A DNA stretch of 60,000 nucleotides from Apostichopus japonicus (Eukaryota > Echinodermata > Holothuroidea > Aspidochirotida > Stichopodidae), in NCBI RefSeq assembly GCF_037975245.1, contig NC_092575.1, forward strand, positions 14,366,310-14,426,309, in the 5' to 3' direction. The notes below the pieces were generated by a model. That model was not told the DNA's origin. It made no database searches and worked only from the letters and a program-made list of their open reading frames with translations. Position 1 is the first letter of the stretch. Each line of letters begins with the position of its first letter. A program made the translations under genes and the position numbers. Positions 1 to 13,000 of the stretch are shown in pieces.

Positions 1-359
1 CATTCATACAGCTCACTGGACATCCAAAGCAAAATATAGCACTCAACATGAAGTGTGATATGCTCTTGTCTTGTGTTAGCCATCTTGGGGGAGATATGAA
101 CTCTTTTCTGGTTGGAATAAGCTAAATGCTAACCCATTCTGTGGCAAGGGCTGAAGTTGTCAGCATGAACAACAGAAAATGCCTTTAAAACAGCATCTTC
201 ATCAGTTATCTTTACATGCACGACTTTGTGCTGTTTATTAGGTGTTTGATATACCATCACTGAACTTTTAAGGGACTATATCATCACTACAAAATTTGCA
301 AAAAAAGTGACAATGAAGAGTGGTAAGTTGATGTCAGGATGTAGTCAGGATGTAACACT

Positions 360-399
360 CTTGAAAGATTGTTGTAACAACAACAACAACAACAACAAC

Positions 400-432
<33 letters not shown>
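360..432. repeat. (CAA)n(TAA)n trinucleotide microsatellite
   Basis: A run of CAA units passes directly into a run of TAA/AAT units, ending near 432. It lies left of the last readable TBCK exon, inside an intron of that gene. No other signal is visible around it. Confidence 0.9.
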
Positions 433-967
433 GCTGATGTCAAGTTGTAATTAAGATAATGAGATCAATGAAACTATTTTGAGAAGAAGGTTTCATTCTA
501 TATCTCAACTTTTACCCCACAACCCTTCCTGGCAAAAGCTGGACTATCCAGGCGGCTACTATCTCCCAATCTCAGCGTGCCTGGAAAAAAAAATCAGGCT
601 TTACTTTAAACTGTGACAGATGAGCTCACCGATTTGACATCAAAAGCTCCAAGCAAAGTCTGATCAAGTATCTGATATTCAAAGGCAGATTCTACAAAAG
701 AAGTAGAAAAAGAGGTCTGGAAATAATACCTTATTGAAATAAAACACTTTGTATGTATATGTTTTATTGTGATCATCTTTATACGCCAAACCCCCCGCTC
801 ACCGGCCCCAACCTCCTTATCCCTACTCCAAAAAATTAATGTGTCCCAATATACTGTTTTAGGTTTCAAACTTAGCCTTAACTTGATAACGTTAATAAAC
901 TCAGAAAATTTGCTTACTGCATTTGTTTTGGACATTTGTAAATGTATCAATTAGGATAACCCTGACC

Positions 968-1047
968 ATTGGGTTGGATAACTCAGTCCGTAGAGTACAG
1001 GACTTGCTATCTTGTGGTCACTGGTTTGATTCCTACTCTAGCCAAAA
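968..1047 (+). repeat. tRNA-like SINE head (degenerate)
   Basis: About 75 nt resemble a tRNA gene. A box-A-like TAACTCAGTCCGTAGAGTAC is followed about 35 nt later by a box-B-like GGTTTGATTCC, then a partial complement of the acceptor stem. It is not a clean cloverleaf and sits in a TBCK intron, so a tRNA-derived SINE head or tRNA pseudogene is more likely than a working tRNA. No downstream SINE body was recognised. Confidence 0.5.
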
Positions 1048-1222
1048 CAGGAATTCTTTATTCTTTTCAAATTTTGCACGTTTTACTTAATAGCACAAAG
1101 AAGGAAAACTATTCATAAGTAGGGAATAAAATTGCAGTGACAGTGGAAGCGAGTTTATAGTACAACATTTAAGAAAAGCAGAGAATAATCTATGATACTG
1201 TGATGGAAACAGAGCTCATTAC

Positions 1223-4200
1223 CTCAAACTTTTCTGCCATGGAATGCTCTTTGAGGATGCTATCTAATGGATGTTGCGAGGTTCCATACTTTCCGAGGAG
1301 CAGAATCTTGGCCAAGAGTTGAGGCAGAGACAAGTTTGGCCAGATCTTAAACTTCAACGCCACCTCCAGGAGAATCACTCCCAAAGACCAGACGTCTGAC
1401 TTGGGTCCACTAGGCGGACATGATGAGGAGCTAGATGGTCCAGCCATGAGGACCTCTGGGGCCATGTATGCTGGGTACCTACACAGGTGGAGATAAAAAT
1501 GATGAGAAATGATTGATCACAAGAGAAGAAAATAAACCAAAACAAAAAGTACATGAGTGATCTATTCATGTGACATCCCCTTCCATTTACATTATGGCTC
1601 TGATTTTTTAAAAAGTTTTTATATTTGTCGTAAATGCACATACTGTAGAGTTGTTTTTCCATTAATATAGCTACATTTGTGGAAATGAAAACCTTGGGTG
1701 GACACTATTATATATTAAAGAAAAGCAGAATTATATCTTCTGCATTATTCTGCCAATACTTTCAGGAGACTCATGCCATTCTTCATCATTCAAATGTTGC
1801 CACATGTACCACAGAAGACAAACATTATATCTGTCACATCAGAGATTTTAATGAAGTTGTCATTTGCCTAACTTACCCCACGGGGAAATTAACGTCAGCA
1901 CCACAGCCTGTTATATAGTAAACAGCGTAATTGGAGAGCTTGACACGACCCTGTAATTAATACAGTTAACAAAAGAGAACAATTTATAACAATTTCAACA
2001 ACAGAAAATCATCTTCCGAATAATAATTTCTGAGGGAGAATTATAAGCATCTGAATCATAATAACGGTTGGATTGTCCTTCCCTTGTATGTTTCTTTTAC
2101 TTCATTTTCCTGTTTATAAAGCTGCCCTCCTGAAACTCCAAACAAATGTACACTTCGGTTAAATAGCAGTACTCGTTAATTTCATACAAAAGCTACGACT
2201 GGTAATCTTCTAGAAATACTTTGTGACTTGAACCTGTTTCTTTGAAGGCAATCAATGAGGGAGCACTTCTAAATTATATAGCAGACCAAATGTCTATAGA
2301 TATATGTATATAATTCTACAGGATTGTGCAACAAACAATCATGGATTAAAAACTGCCTGATTAATTATGCAGGTCGTGGTAAGGATTAGAGCCACAATAC
2401 AGCTTCAAAACTCTGTTTCATACTTTACCAGGCTAATCCAAAAACTACAAAACTTATTGCACTGTAGAAATTGCTGTAATTTTGAAGTGGTTCTGAGAGG
2501 CAACCAGCACTTCAAAGTACTTCATGTCAAATGTCTTTAACAACTGCAACACAAGAACCACATCCATCTATCAAACTACTATATAATAATGCAAACATTT
2601 TACTGTACCTCAGTGTCAAGGAGAATGTTCTTGGGATGCAAGTTGCGATGTACAAAACCATTGTCATGGATGTGGGCAAGTCCTTCTATGGTTTCATAAG
2701 CAAGTCTCAGAAAATTATTCTCACTTTTGAATAAAAAACCCCAAAAAAAGAGAGAAGAAACATAGGATCAATGAAATTTTTAAAGTTTTAAATGTATCTT
2801 TTCTTAAAATATAGTTTTAAATTATAATGAACAACAGAAAATTGACAAAGAAATTATAAACAATAGGAAAGAACATAGGCTTTTTGTGGCTGAAAAGAAA
2901 CACAAAGATCACTGGTTCTAATCCTATGCTAGGCAAAAAGTACTTAGTTTGCTCTTTTCCATTGACTTTGAAACGTCTCAAATTTGCAACTAAACCAGCT
3001 TCCTTCTGAGTTTGGTTGCAGCACTGCAGCGTTTCACATACAGTCAATGTTTATTGTTTAATAGAAGGGGTTACTGCATACTGATTCTTAATACTTAAAC
3101 AATTGTTAAATTCTGTATTATGTAAAGTAGATGTGGAAGTGTATCCCGCTATAGATTTAACAAATGCTTAATAGAGATTTGATACAAACCTTATACCTTG
3201 TAATAGTCGTAAGGGCAACCTTTTAAGGATTTTTTCTGGACAACCATGTCTTAATTACCATTTGGTTGCCCTTTGGACAACGAAATGTGGTTGTCGGAAA
3301 TAATGTAGCAAAATAACAAAGAATGACCAATATTTAGGCTGAACACCAGTTTTGGGCAAGAAAACTCCCCTTTGAGTAGATTTTAAAGCCCACCACTATG
3401 TTTTGTTTCATTTTCATATCTTCAAAGTGATGGAGGGTGATACCAATTTATCACTACTTATTATTTAATTATATATTTCTTTAACAAAGTCAAGATCTCT
3501 GAATGTGATTTAAGTCACTAGTGGTCCGACTGGACAACCATTCAACATTTGCGCTTGCATTTGTAGAGTTCCTCTCTTTCCATAGCTCAGCAACAAACAT
3601 AAAACTTGAGTAGCAATGCTGCAGAATCTCAATGCTACTGTATCAATGTGCTTGTACTTTAATGTTCAGTGAAAATAGTGACTTCAACATTTATTGGAAG
3701 GTATTCGTAGGTGGAAGTTATTTAAAACATGTTAGCTAACAGATTTTCTTTCCTTCATGCAATGGAGCATGCATCCACAATAGGGTGCCTGATATGCAGA
3801 TATAATAATAATAGTATTTGCTTTTTATATAGTGCTTTATACCAGCGATATAGGTCAAAAAGCGCTTTACAGACATTATATTACCCCTGGTCAATGATAA
3901 CCTGTCCCAGAGACAATCCCTCCAGTCGGCAGCAGTTATATATATACTGCGCCCAATGACAAGTTACCTCACAGGTACCCATTTAATCCCTGGGTGGAGA
4001 GAGGCAAGTGCAATAAAGCATCTTGCCCAAGGACACAACGTAATGAACTAGGCAGGAGTATAACCAGCAATCCTTGGATCACGAGTCTGACGCCTTAGCC
4101 AATTGGCCACCACGCTCTCACATCAAATGGAACTCCGTCAAAGATATCAAATGGAACTCCTTCAGTTTGTTTACAACAACACAAAAACTGATGACCACAA

Positions 4201-4946
4201 TTAAAACATGTTACAGTATGTCAAACAGTCTTTGGAGAGGTGTAGTAGGTTAGCTGTAACTTACTCTGTGAAGGTATCATCCTCTGCTTCTTCTGCCAGG
4301 CACTTCTTGTAATGTTCAGTAACAAGAATTAATCTCTCTGGAAAATGGGAGAAATGAAGAATAGTATGTATGGTATGGAATCAATGAAAGAGAAACTGGA
4401 CTGCTTTGGAAAGCTTTGTTTCTAAGAGCTGTGAGGAGGGTGGCAGGTGAGTGGGTGGGTGCAGGGCAGGAGATGGATGTTTGGGGCCTATGGTAGTTCT
4501 TGTTGATTAAACTTGGTATTCCAGTCGTTTTGATTGATCAGCCAAAACTTGATGTTTAAAGCCTTGATGTTTAAAGCCTTTATCAATTCTCATATTCAAT
4601 TTAGTGATATAAAAAGTGATAATTAGAAACTAGTTAAACAAAAGATGACCAGCCTTGAATTTAACATTGTACTACATATCAAAACTAGTTTTGGTTTAGG
4701 TTATCCTAAAAGTCCTACTTGTGCAGACACATGTATTTTACAACTATAATTACCATGTTTTCCCCTGACAAGGTCCAGATACTGACAGAGCCGTGGGTGG
4801 TAGAGAACCTTCAGCCACTGGAATCGACCCTGAACCTTGATGGAGTTGGGAGTGAGAGGGAGGCCATCAGCTCCGCACTGATCATCCGCATGCGATGATG
4901 CAAAGAAAGTGCTAACACCAAGGCAACTATTCCCTAAGGGCTGCAT
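1223..4946 (-). CDS. TBCK: TBCK, 5' (pseudokinase) part; gene continues past the left edge
   Basis: TBC domain-containing protein kinase-like: a pseudokinase followed in the family by TBC Rab-GAP and rhodanese domains, linked to mTOR signalling and endosomal trafficking. Five coding exons are readable on the minus strand: 4946-4754 (start ATG at 4946-4944; this exon opens at an acceptor near 4951, so a 5' UTR exon lies upstream), 4337-4265, 2723-2609, 1950-1877 and 1478-1223. All have AG/GT borders and the phases join (1, 2, 0, 2, 0). Conserved stretches include [22 protein letters not shown], the catalytic loop [12 protein letters not shown] (HRN instead of HRD), KLSNYAVYY where an active kinase has DFG, then YPAYMAPEV and [17 protein letters not shown]. 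The altered HRD and DFG motifs fit the known pseudokinase state. The 3' exons (rest of the kinase fold, TBC, rhodanese) are not in the window. Identity is strong, from resemblance to vertebrate TBCK over the whole readable part. Confidence 0.93.
3798..4122 (-). mobile_element. tRNA-headed SINE with (ATT)n tail
   Basis: Read on the minus strand, the element starts near 4120 with a tRNA-like head (box-A-like TGGCCAATTGGCTAAGGC, box-B-like GGTTATACTCC). Next comes the familiar CCTTGGGCAAGATGCTTTA / CCCAGGGATTAAATGGGTACC body, then a TGTAAAGCGCTTTTTGACC / CTATATAAAAAGC tail and a short run of ATT units. This order (tRNA head, conserved core, LINE-type tail, trinucleotide tail) is typical of marine animal SINEs. 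It lies in a TBCK intron. A related copy is at 50,766. Confidence 0.75.
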
Positions 4947-5094
4947 ACTGTCTGAAATCAAAATAGAGGGAAATGATAAACTCTAGATAGTTATCTTAGT
5001 TTTAGCTTGATAGCCTGACGAATTTACAAGGCAGGGCTACTTAGGCCTATTTGTCCGACTGCCATGTGAATAATATGATATGGGGTTTTTTTTG

Positions 5095-5290
5095 CCGGGC
5101 TGCTGTGTTCACCTTGCTCATTAACCTTTCTGTATTCTGTGCGTGTTTTTGTCCCTTCTGTTAGTGTTACTGTTACTTGTCATTTAGCCACTGAAGAAGA
5201 TCCTGCTAGGATCGAAACGTCAGGCCAACTTACTTTTACACATTCTATTACACAGGCTCTCTAATGGATAAGCAGTTTGCTAACAGTTTT
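5095..5290 (+). repeat. Dispersed repeat with hammerhead-like motif, copy 1
   Basis: This ~190-bp segment recurs almost unchanged at 52,320-52,500 and in part at 22,735-22,860. Its centre reads CTGAAGA, then a GATCC-TGCTA-GGATC hairpin, then GAAACGTCAGGCC. CUGANGA + stem II + GAAA is the order of a hammerhead ribozyme core, a motif known from Penelope-like retroelements. An extra A stands between CTGAAGA and the stem, and no cleavage triplet or stem I partner was identified. It lies in the TBCK/unknown-gene divergent interval, probably in the first TBCK intron. Confidence 0.55.
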
Positions 5291-5668
5291 ATTTTATTTT
5301 GAAAACTTGTATTTATTATGTCTAGCCTAGGCCTGTAACGTACAGTAACGTTAGATCTTGCACCCCCTTGGATAAGTTGGAATTAATATTCTTTATCGAA
5401 GCAGGTGACGAATGCGAAGGGGTTTCATCCGTTCAAAATAAACAAATTGAGGAATCAAATACAAAATTCTCATTTATCACTTACCTGCAAGCAGCTCCCT
5501 AGTACATTAACTGATTTTGTTTACAAGATTCACCGTACACGTAAAGCTGTCATGGATGTTTACATGGTAAAGGAGGCGGGGGACTGGCAAAGGGCCTCGG
5601 CTTAGGTGGTAATAGTATTTGATCTATGTCAATGCGACCTACTAACGAAGGAAGGGACCTTTGACAGA

Positions 5669-8600
5669 ATGGCAGACTCTGTTCAGTTCCTGTCCCTTCG
5701 TCAGATTTCAAATGCTGCCAACAGATGTAGGTATTGCTATGTGAATTTAGGGAGAAGGACTATTTCTGTCGATGAAAAGGTGAGTCTAGTTAATCATGCT
5801 GTTCGTAGGGTTTGGACTAGAACTTTGTGACTACGTTGACATTGTATGAGTTGGATCGGTTTAACGAAATTACTTGAGGTCACGCTAGCCTCCAGAGAAT
5901 CGATCGGAAGGTTACCTTGAGTTGCCACCCTCCTTCTTCAGTGATCTTCTGAAAGAGACTGGCTACTATAGAGGTCTCATGACCCTTGAAGATCCATTTC
6001 ATGTTCCTCTCCAACTTGCTTTTAAACACATTTAGTGATGGTGCCCTTACTGTATCTTCCGGTTTTCCTACTGTAAATCTCCATTTCCAATCCTATTCCT
6101 TACACACAAGTACCTCTGTGAGATTGCTTCTCACTTCTAGAGAATTTTTTTTCTTTTAAATGTGCCAATTAATTCTTTTTTTTCTTTTTTTCTTTTTTAA
6201 TTCAGGGGCAACTGGTAAAACTAAATATCTGTGGTCAGAAGTTTAGTCTAAATAACTTATTGTACAAACAGCACAATGAAAAACCATGTGCTGGAAATCA
6301 CAAAAATGTATGTATTGCATTTTCCACCCAATGACAGATATATATCCAGATAGCACTGAAGTCTGGCAGTGTTTCAAGGGATGTTAAATTTCATTTTCTG
6401 AAATCTATCCAGTTGCTGCTGTATCCCCAGTGCCCTCTGTTTTACATATTAACTATGATGTTGTCTCTCATTCTGACAGTTCCTCTGCATATATGGAAAC
6501 ATAATTACCATTATTTGTTACTGTAGCATATAATTTTGAATAGGTCTGTTTTCAGCCAGATGGAATGCTGGAAGACAAATATGTGCCAGTTGTGTACACT
6601 GTGCTTGATTTTTTCATATCCTGTTTTATTTCTTTTCATCTCATTTTATTCTAGCACAGAGACAATGAAACTAACTCATGGATGCCTCTTTATCTTGCTT
6701 CCGATGTGCTGGCCTTTGAATCCATCGGGAATTGTAATAAGAGCAGGATCCATGCCAGTTTCGCAAAACAGGGCTTAGCCACAAAGATAACACTTCCCAC
6801 AGGTAATATTAGTGAGAGCAGCGCAGTATCATGTACTGTAAGATGACAACAAAACGTTTATCATTGTACATATGACAAAGCTAAAAGCTTTGAAATGATG
6901 AACATACTGCATCGTACCTTTTTTAAGTTGTTTGTAACATTCCCTGGCTCAGAAATGATTGCAAGATAATATTCGTATAGTAGCTTTGAAGATGTTGACA
7001 AATCTTTCCATCTATTGCAGGAGTGAAATTTTCAAGGTTACCGGCTGGAAATAGCAATGGTGTTTGGTTCTACAGTGTTTATGGTGTTATTCAAGCTGTC
7101 ATGCAGTATCTCAACAGCCAAGAGGAGCAAATTAGACTGATAGAAGAATTTATGGTAGGAAACAGGCCTAGAATATCACGATGTTATATAGCCGCTTGCT
7201 TTAAAATACCAGTGCTTCTAAAGGCCACTGGCTAAAATCTAGTTCTCACTGTCATTTTCTTAAATTACAACAGATACCAGATTACTGTCACACAGGCTTT
7301 GAGAGCAGCTTGATAATACTTGCTGATAATCATGCCCATCCATAACTGACAACTATTGACCGCCTTACCATGTGTTTAAGTTCTTAATGTCTGCCAGCAT
7401 AAAATTGCCAGCGCCTTTTTTGTCTACTGGCAAATAGCAAAGTCCACTGGCATTAAGCCAGTATTTACAGTAGCTCAAATTCCTAGACCTGTGCTATTTT
7501 ATTTGCGGTAAATTAACTGGATTAGATGGGCATAATGTATTTTACATTTAACTTGAAATACATAAGGGCATCTTAAATATTTCATAATCTTTAAATCAGA
7601 ACTCTGTTTTAAAGCAGAATATAGTAGTTGTCAATGATATTTTTCATTTTTGTTTACTGTTTGATCAACACTAATCCCAACATAATTTGCACTGCCACAG
7701 CTGAACTACTGAATGTATCTTTTAAATAATTTAGGACTGATTTTTTCTTCTCAGGTTTGCTTTAAAATGCATTTGAATTTACTTACATGTGAAAATGTGT
7801 TTGAAATTTTAGTTAGACTTCTAGATGTATGCTATCGAAGAACCACAATGCTTCAACAACCACGATACACCATGCACATTGGCGTAACGATGTACAAGTT
7901 GAACAAGAGAGACATTCTATTACATTCTGGTACATAGTCTCTTTACGGTACCCACAAACACACAAAGTATAACCCCCTTAAGTATCACAAGTATGAAACA
8001 AATTGTATATCATATTGCATGAATAGTAATTTATTATTGCAGGTATTACAAAATCTAACAAGGTGATAGTTATGTCTCAATTTGTTGGTGTCTTTCACAA
8101 ATATTTAAGGAGTATGTTCAGAGCATTTTGAACTTTTGACATAAGACTTGCATATGTTTCTTTTCCTTCCTCCAGAGCATCTGGAAACTAAGAGTAAACG
8201 ACCCCCTGCTACCACAAAAATTAGATCATTTTACAGTAGTAAACAAAAGTCGATCAATACCAATGCCCGTAGACTTGCGACAAAATGCTTCATATTTGTC
8301 GAGAAATTCCGGTCAATCAACCGTGGGTTCTGCCAACGATGAGGAAATGTTGGTTTCTTGTATAATTCCTTCAAGTGGATGTGTGGTCGGTTCAAAACGG
8401 TCAAGAACCGACAGCATTGCCCAGCGATTGGACGAAGAGCTATTTGATGTTCCTGATGTGGCTGTAGAAGTCTCCATCTCCTCAGACTCTCTCTGTAAAC
8501 TTCCCTTGACTCATCAGGAAGGAAGCAGTCCCACCGAAGAAGGAAGATGCGGGATAAAAATGGAAAGGAACTTCCTGCAGCCGGAGCTATCATCCCATGC

Positions 8601-9345
8601 AAGGTTAAAAAAGTTTGATGTTAAAGTTAACCAAGATACAAGAGATGATTCAAAATCTCCAGTAACAGCTGAGGAATGTCAGGACAGAGAAAACAGGACA
8701 TTTCAAAGGTTCAGAGGATGCCGTAACCATTTGTCGAATGGGAAGTGTAAATTTGCATCATCCGAACAGTCTACCAATCGACGAGAACTTGTTAAGGAGT
8801 TCTGCGAACAGGCAGAGAGTCTGATTTCTCTACCAGTGACAGATTTGCAAGTCTGTTGGTTACAAACATTTTCTCAACTTATCTTGGATGAAGTTTTAAA
8901 ATTTGATGCTGGCTTATGCAGTGAAAATTCACAATCATCAGTAGGTGATCTCTGGACTAACTCATCATTAATTTGTATCAGTCAATGGTTAGGGGAAAAA
9001 TTCAATCTGTTGGTACCAGTCGTTGCAGAAAAGGTTGACAGCTTTAAAAAGGCCAACTTTAATCAGATTACCGAGTTACCCAGCGATAGAGAGATGATCA
9101 GGGAGTTATTCCCGGCAGCTATGTACGAGTTATTTTCTAAATGGATTGACGTAGCAATGCATGACAGAAATCACTTAATTGACAGTCCTGATCTTGGTGG
9201 GACTCATCACATCCATTCTTCTTCTTCTAAGGAAACTAATAAACTTGGAATTTATTCCCTGCTTTTATTACTTTTAGAATTTTCTAATCAAGCATTAGTT
9301 TCAGGAGTTGCTCATGTTTTGTATCCAAGGTTTGTAGCATCTTAA
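5669..9345 (+). CDS. Unrecognised multi-exon gene, ~597 aa
   Basis: I do not recognise this protein. Exons with good AG/GT borders and consistent phase are 5669-5779, 6206-6307, 6655-6802, 7021-7154, 7755-7883 and 8176-9345, summing to 1,794 nt. The ATG at 5669 opens MADSVQFLSLRQISNAANRC. The exon 5 donor is the least certain: GGC|GTAACG at 7883 keeps the frame into exon 6 (SIWKLRVNDPLLPQKLDHF...), while read-through ends at a TAG at 7935. The N-terminal ~210 residues look folded. The middle of exon 6 is Ser/Glu-rich and probably disordered, and the last ~150 residues look helical (SLICISQWLGEKF, AAMYELFSKWIDVAM, and a leucine-rich YSLLLLLLEFS near the C-terminus). A polyadenylation signal AATAAA lies near 9576. 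The gene is divergent from TBCK, about 720 bp between start codons. Confidence 0.72.
5868..6130 (-). mobile_element. Possible LINE C-terminal fragment (relic)
   Basis: On the minus strand a short stretch reads like the C-terminal tail of a LINE reverse transcriptase polyprotein: LNVFKSKLERNMKW..., then a Trp/Gly-containing end. FKxKLDxxW-like tails of this kind are common in non-LTR elements. It lies in the first intron of the unrecognised plus-strand gene. No RT domain is left, so this is a weak call. Confidence 0.25.
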
Positions 9346-9575
9346 GAGACTTGAGGATGTCTCTGATGTGGAAATTGAAAATAATTGAAATTTTGGTAGT
9401 AGGACAATTTATAATATTATACAATTAAGAAAATATACCAATTATTCAATGTTCAGTTATCTCAATGAAGGGATAAGCTCCAAGGGTGGTAGTTATATCC
9501 TTGTTTTAATTTGTAAATGAATGGTAAAGTATTTGACTGTTCACTATATTTGCTGCCAATTACTGATGGCCTTTA

Positions 9576-9581
9576 ATAAAA
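9576..9581 (+). terminator. Polyadenylation signal AATAAA of the unrecognised gene
   Basis: TTTAATAAAATGC lies about 230 nt after the stop codon at 9345. It is a canonical hexamer in the expected orientation. The 3' UTR of the minus-strand TMED2 gene approaches from the other side, so the two genes are convergent. Confidence 0.5.
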
Positions 9582-9689
9582 TGCATGGTACTTAAATCTT
9601 TTTGTAACTACTTTCTTAGAAGAGTAGTTAAAGGCCTACTTCTAATTATTCCTGTATCTGACTGCATGTTTAGATAGGAAGGATCTCCA

Positions 9690-9815
9690 ATGTACACATC
9701 TACAGAGCCTGACTTCGGTCAGCTTGCGGCTTTGATAAGCCAATGAAGTTTGTTTCGCGAGTTCCTGCTTGCAGGAGGATCTAACATACATACATATATA
9801 CATACATACAAGTAA
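9690..9815 (-). repeat. Dispersed repeat ending in (ACAT)n
   Basis: The segment GAGTTCCTGCTTGCAGGAGG followed by ATCTAACATACATACATA resembles 23,050-23,085 (GAGTTCCGGCTTGCGGGAAG, then ACATACATACATA). Two such copies point to the end of a dispersed repeat with a small hairpin and a tetranucleotide tail. Class unknown. Confidence 0.4.
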
Positions 9816-10029
9816 CAGGCTTTTTTTTTTTAACACAGTTCATTTACAGGATACGGACAGTGATCAAAAGACAAAGCAAGATATCAACAAAAGACATTTT
9901 TTTTAGAAAACAGTCTCTATTTCTTAAGTGATTCCAATAATGCAGGAAGAGCAGTTTTAATTATAGAATGACGTTGAAATCACATGCAATCAACATTAAA
10001 ACATATATAGTCTTACCCTTATTATAACA

Positions 10030-13000
10030 CTCTGGACTTTTAAAGAATAACATTTATTTTTTTCTTTTCTTTGAAAAACTGCAAGTCATGGTAGGCAATT
10101 TATATTCCCATCATGTTGTGCAGCATCATCTAACATGTAACCAGTATTTTCCTATGGGAAGAAAGATTTGTGAATTGATTGCTAAATATCTCACTGCAGC
10201 TTATAAAGCAGTTCTCACTATGTTTTAAGTCTGATGGACAATCAGCCTTAATGATTTCCTGATGGCTTGTTGATTGACTGGTTGATCGATTTTGATTGAT
10301 TAGCCCCACGTTGATTGTTGATTAGCTTAAGTTGACTGATTAGCAAAATTACTGAAGAGTTTCTACATCTCTCGGCAAAAACTATATCCTTGCAGCATTC
10401 TGTATCATGAAGATATGATTTTTTTTTCAAAATTTGCAATGTTTTGTTTATTATGCATCTGGCAACAGTAGAATGGATTTCATCAGGCCACTTCAATTGA
10501 ACCTTTGCTTTTCTTTACAATTCGTCAATCAATTATCCCACAAAAGGAAAGAACATTTCTAAAGAAGAAAAGACACATTTTGATGATCAAAATTCAAAGT
10601 ACAGAGCACTTTAAAAGCTAAGAAAACATTCCTAATGTATAGGGTTCTAGAATGAGTCAACAACAAGATTATCATAGTCTAAGTAAAGCTATTGAAGAGT
10701 ATCTTTCCAGGTGACATCACAGACCCTCTACTGTGATCCAACTTCCTAGAGTAATTGAAGGTGTATCCAGTTAAAATAGGTTACATTCAAGCAACCCTAC
10801 CTCAAGTTAGGGACAAGATATCGAGATGGAATTTTCAGCTAGCAGTGTGAAATATTTCTCTCTTCAAGGTTCACATGTTTGTCACCCAAAAACACTGATG
10901 CATACTAGGGCATATACTGATAACAACTGGTGCATACTGATGTATACTGATGTATACTGGTATATACTGATGCATACTGGTACATACTGATGTATACTGG
11001 TACATACTGATCCAATACTCAATGCATCCAGAGACTCAGCTTGCCTGCCTGCAACAGACAGTTCATAATAAACTGTATATGTAGTATGTTGTGGGATTGG
11101 GGTTGTTTGAAATAACAGTTCCTAGTCGAAAGGCAGGACAGGATAGCAATAATTAAGCAGTTCATTTCAAGGTGTATGGAATGTTCATAGTAACATGCTG
11201 CTGAGAGCTTTCTTCCCCCAATAATGGGGAAACAGTCCTAACAATATATTCTTATCAAGTTCAATGCCAATAGACGTGTAATAAAATATCTGTAAATGGT
11301 GGTCTTTAAATTGCAGGCAGTTCTTCTTTAAATTGAACCATGTAAAACTTTGACACAAAAATGATTGCATGAAATTGGTGGTAACATAACCTTATGATTT
11401 TTTTTGGTTTTTCAAATGACAGCACCCTTCAGAAATGTATAACTGTATTTGCAATGCGTGGTTATACCCTCCACCCTACCTATCCACCTTTTTCATCAGT
11501 TAAAACATACATGTAACAGCATTCATGGAAGGCACAGAAGGCACATTATTCACAGCACCAAATACAATCAACAAAGTTCACAACATGAACAGTACATACA
11601 CATAATTAGCAAATATATTACCCTTTTATAAATCAGGATATAATCAACTATATAACAAAAACACAAACTAAAACAATGATTTTAAGACTGATCAGAGAAA
11701 AAAGGTTACAAGTTGAAATACAAAAAGGAAAGAAGGCAAGTGACAAATATGTTAACAAACTTGACGTAAAAAGGCTACATAGCTTTTCAGAAGGCCAAAA
11801 GACTTTGTGATTCCCCGCCGTCAGTTATGAGAATATTTAGTATGAGAAGGAGCAAACGGAAGCTGAAGAGGTTCACTGAACCAGGGCCCTCAGTCCCTCA
11901 GGCCATGAGTCCTCTGGCCCATGTTTTGGTTCCAATATTTCTAGCCAACCGATCACAAACAACTGTCTTGTTTTAGCATGAACAATTAAATGAGTGCCAA
12001 CATGGCCTAGAAGCCATGGTCTGGCTAGGAATGAAGACAATAACTGAACTACCTGTTGTAGCATGCCTAACAAAACTTGAATTGAAGGGGTGGTAAAACC
12101 TAATGATTGTGACCCTCCATTTAAATAACAAAGAAACTTTAAGAATACATTCCCAACATTTGGCAGTTAAACATCCATGCTTTTAATCTAAAATTGATTC
12201 AAAAATATAATGGTGCGACCAAACAGACTATAAGTTCCTTGAGGAATGATATATTTTCTTGAAGGTGTAATAAAGCCAATTTTCTAGAATTTTCTTCAAG
12301 CCCCATTTCTATTTTCGCTTTTTTTTTTTTTTGGCCCCATTTTAATTGTTGTCTAAGTAGAATACAGTTCAGTGCAATACTTTTCTTCCTTTCAGCTTGA
12401 AATTGATATTCTACCTTACCTTATAGCTTAAAGGGCAGGTACAGATTTTTCCAAACTCTGATTTACCTAGTTCATACAGATCAATTACACACAATAACTA
12501 TAAATCTAAAAGAAAACCAAACCTATTGAATAAATGTATTAATGTGTACTACAGACTAGAAAATCTCAAGTCTTGACAAATTTAGACCATATAACATCAC
12601 ATTCTTATAGAGTATCTGCAAATGAAATAAAAAACACACATAGTGTTTGTTTCATGTATTCAGCTACATTATGCCATTTTACTACAACATGGAATTTAAT
12701 TTTACCAGGTAAGCTTTGAAATATAAATATGTATACAATCTATGAAGAAATATAAAGTGACAACCTCTTTATTTGTGATTAAAACCAAAAGACAATATGA
12801 CGTTATCAATTTTTCCCCCCGTTCTTTTCATGCAAGTTTAGGCTTCCATTATCATTTACACAAGAGTCAATATATCATCCATTATTAAAAATTACCAGTC
12901 TGTTTATTGAATTATACTAGAAGAGATTCTTGATGCTTCCAGAACCACAGTATGAGACACAACAATAGATTCAGATACAGAATATGCAAACAACTTTAAC

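Noticed and set aside
606-711. Possible further TBCK exon on the minus strand
   Set aside because: The frame FVESAFEYQILDQTLLGAFDV does not resemble the region expected after the kinase exon (LP..V..LL.KCL), and clear splice borders in phase were not found.
968-1047. Functional tRNA gene
   Set aside because: The stems do not pair well, and the position in an intron fits a SINE head or pseudogene better.
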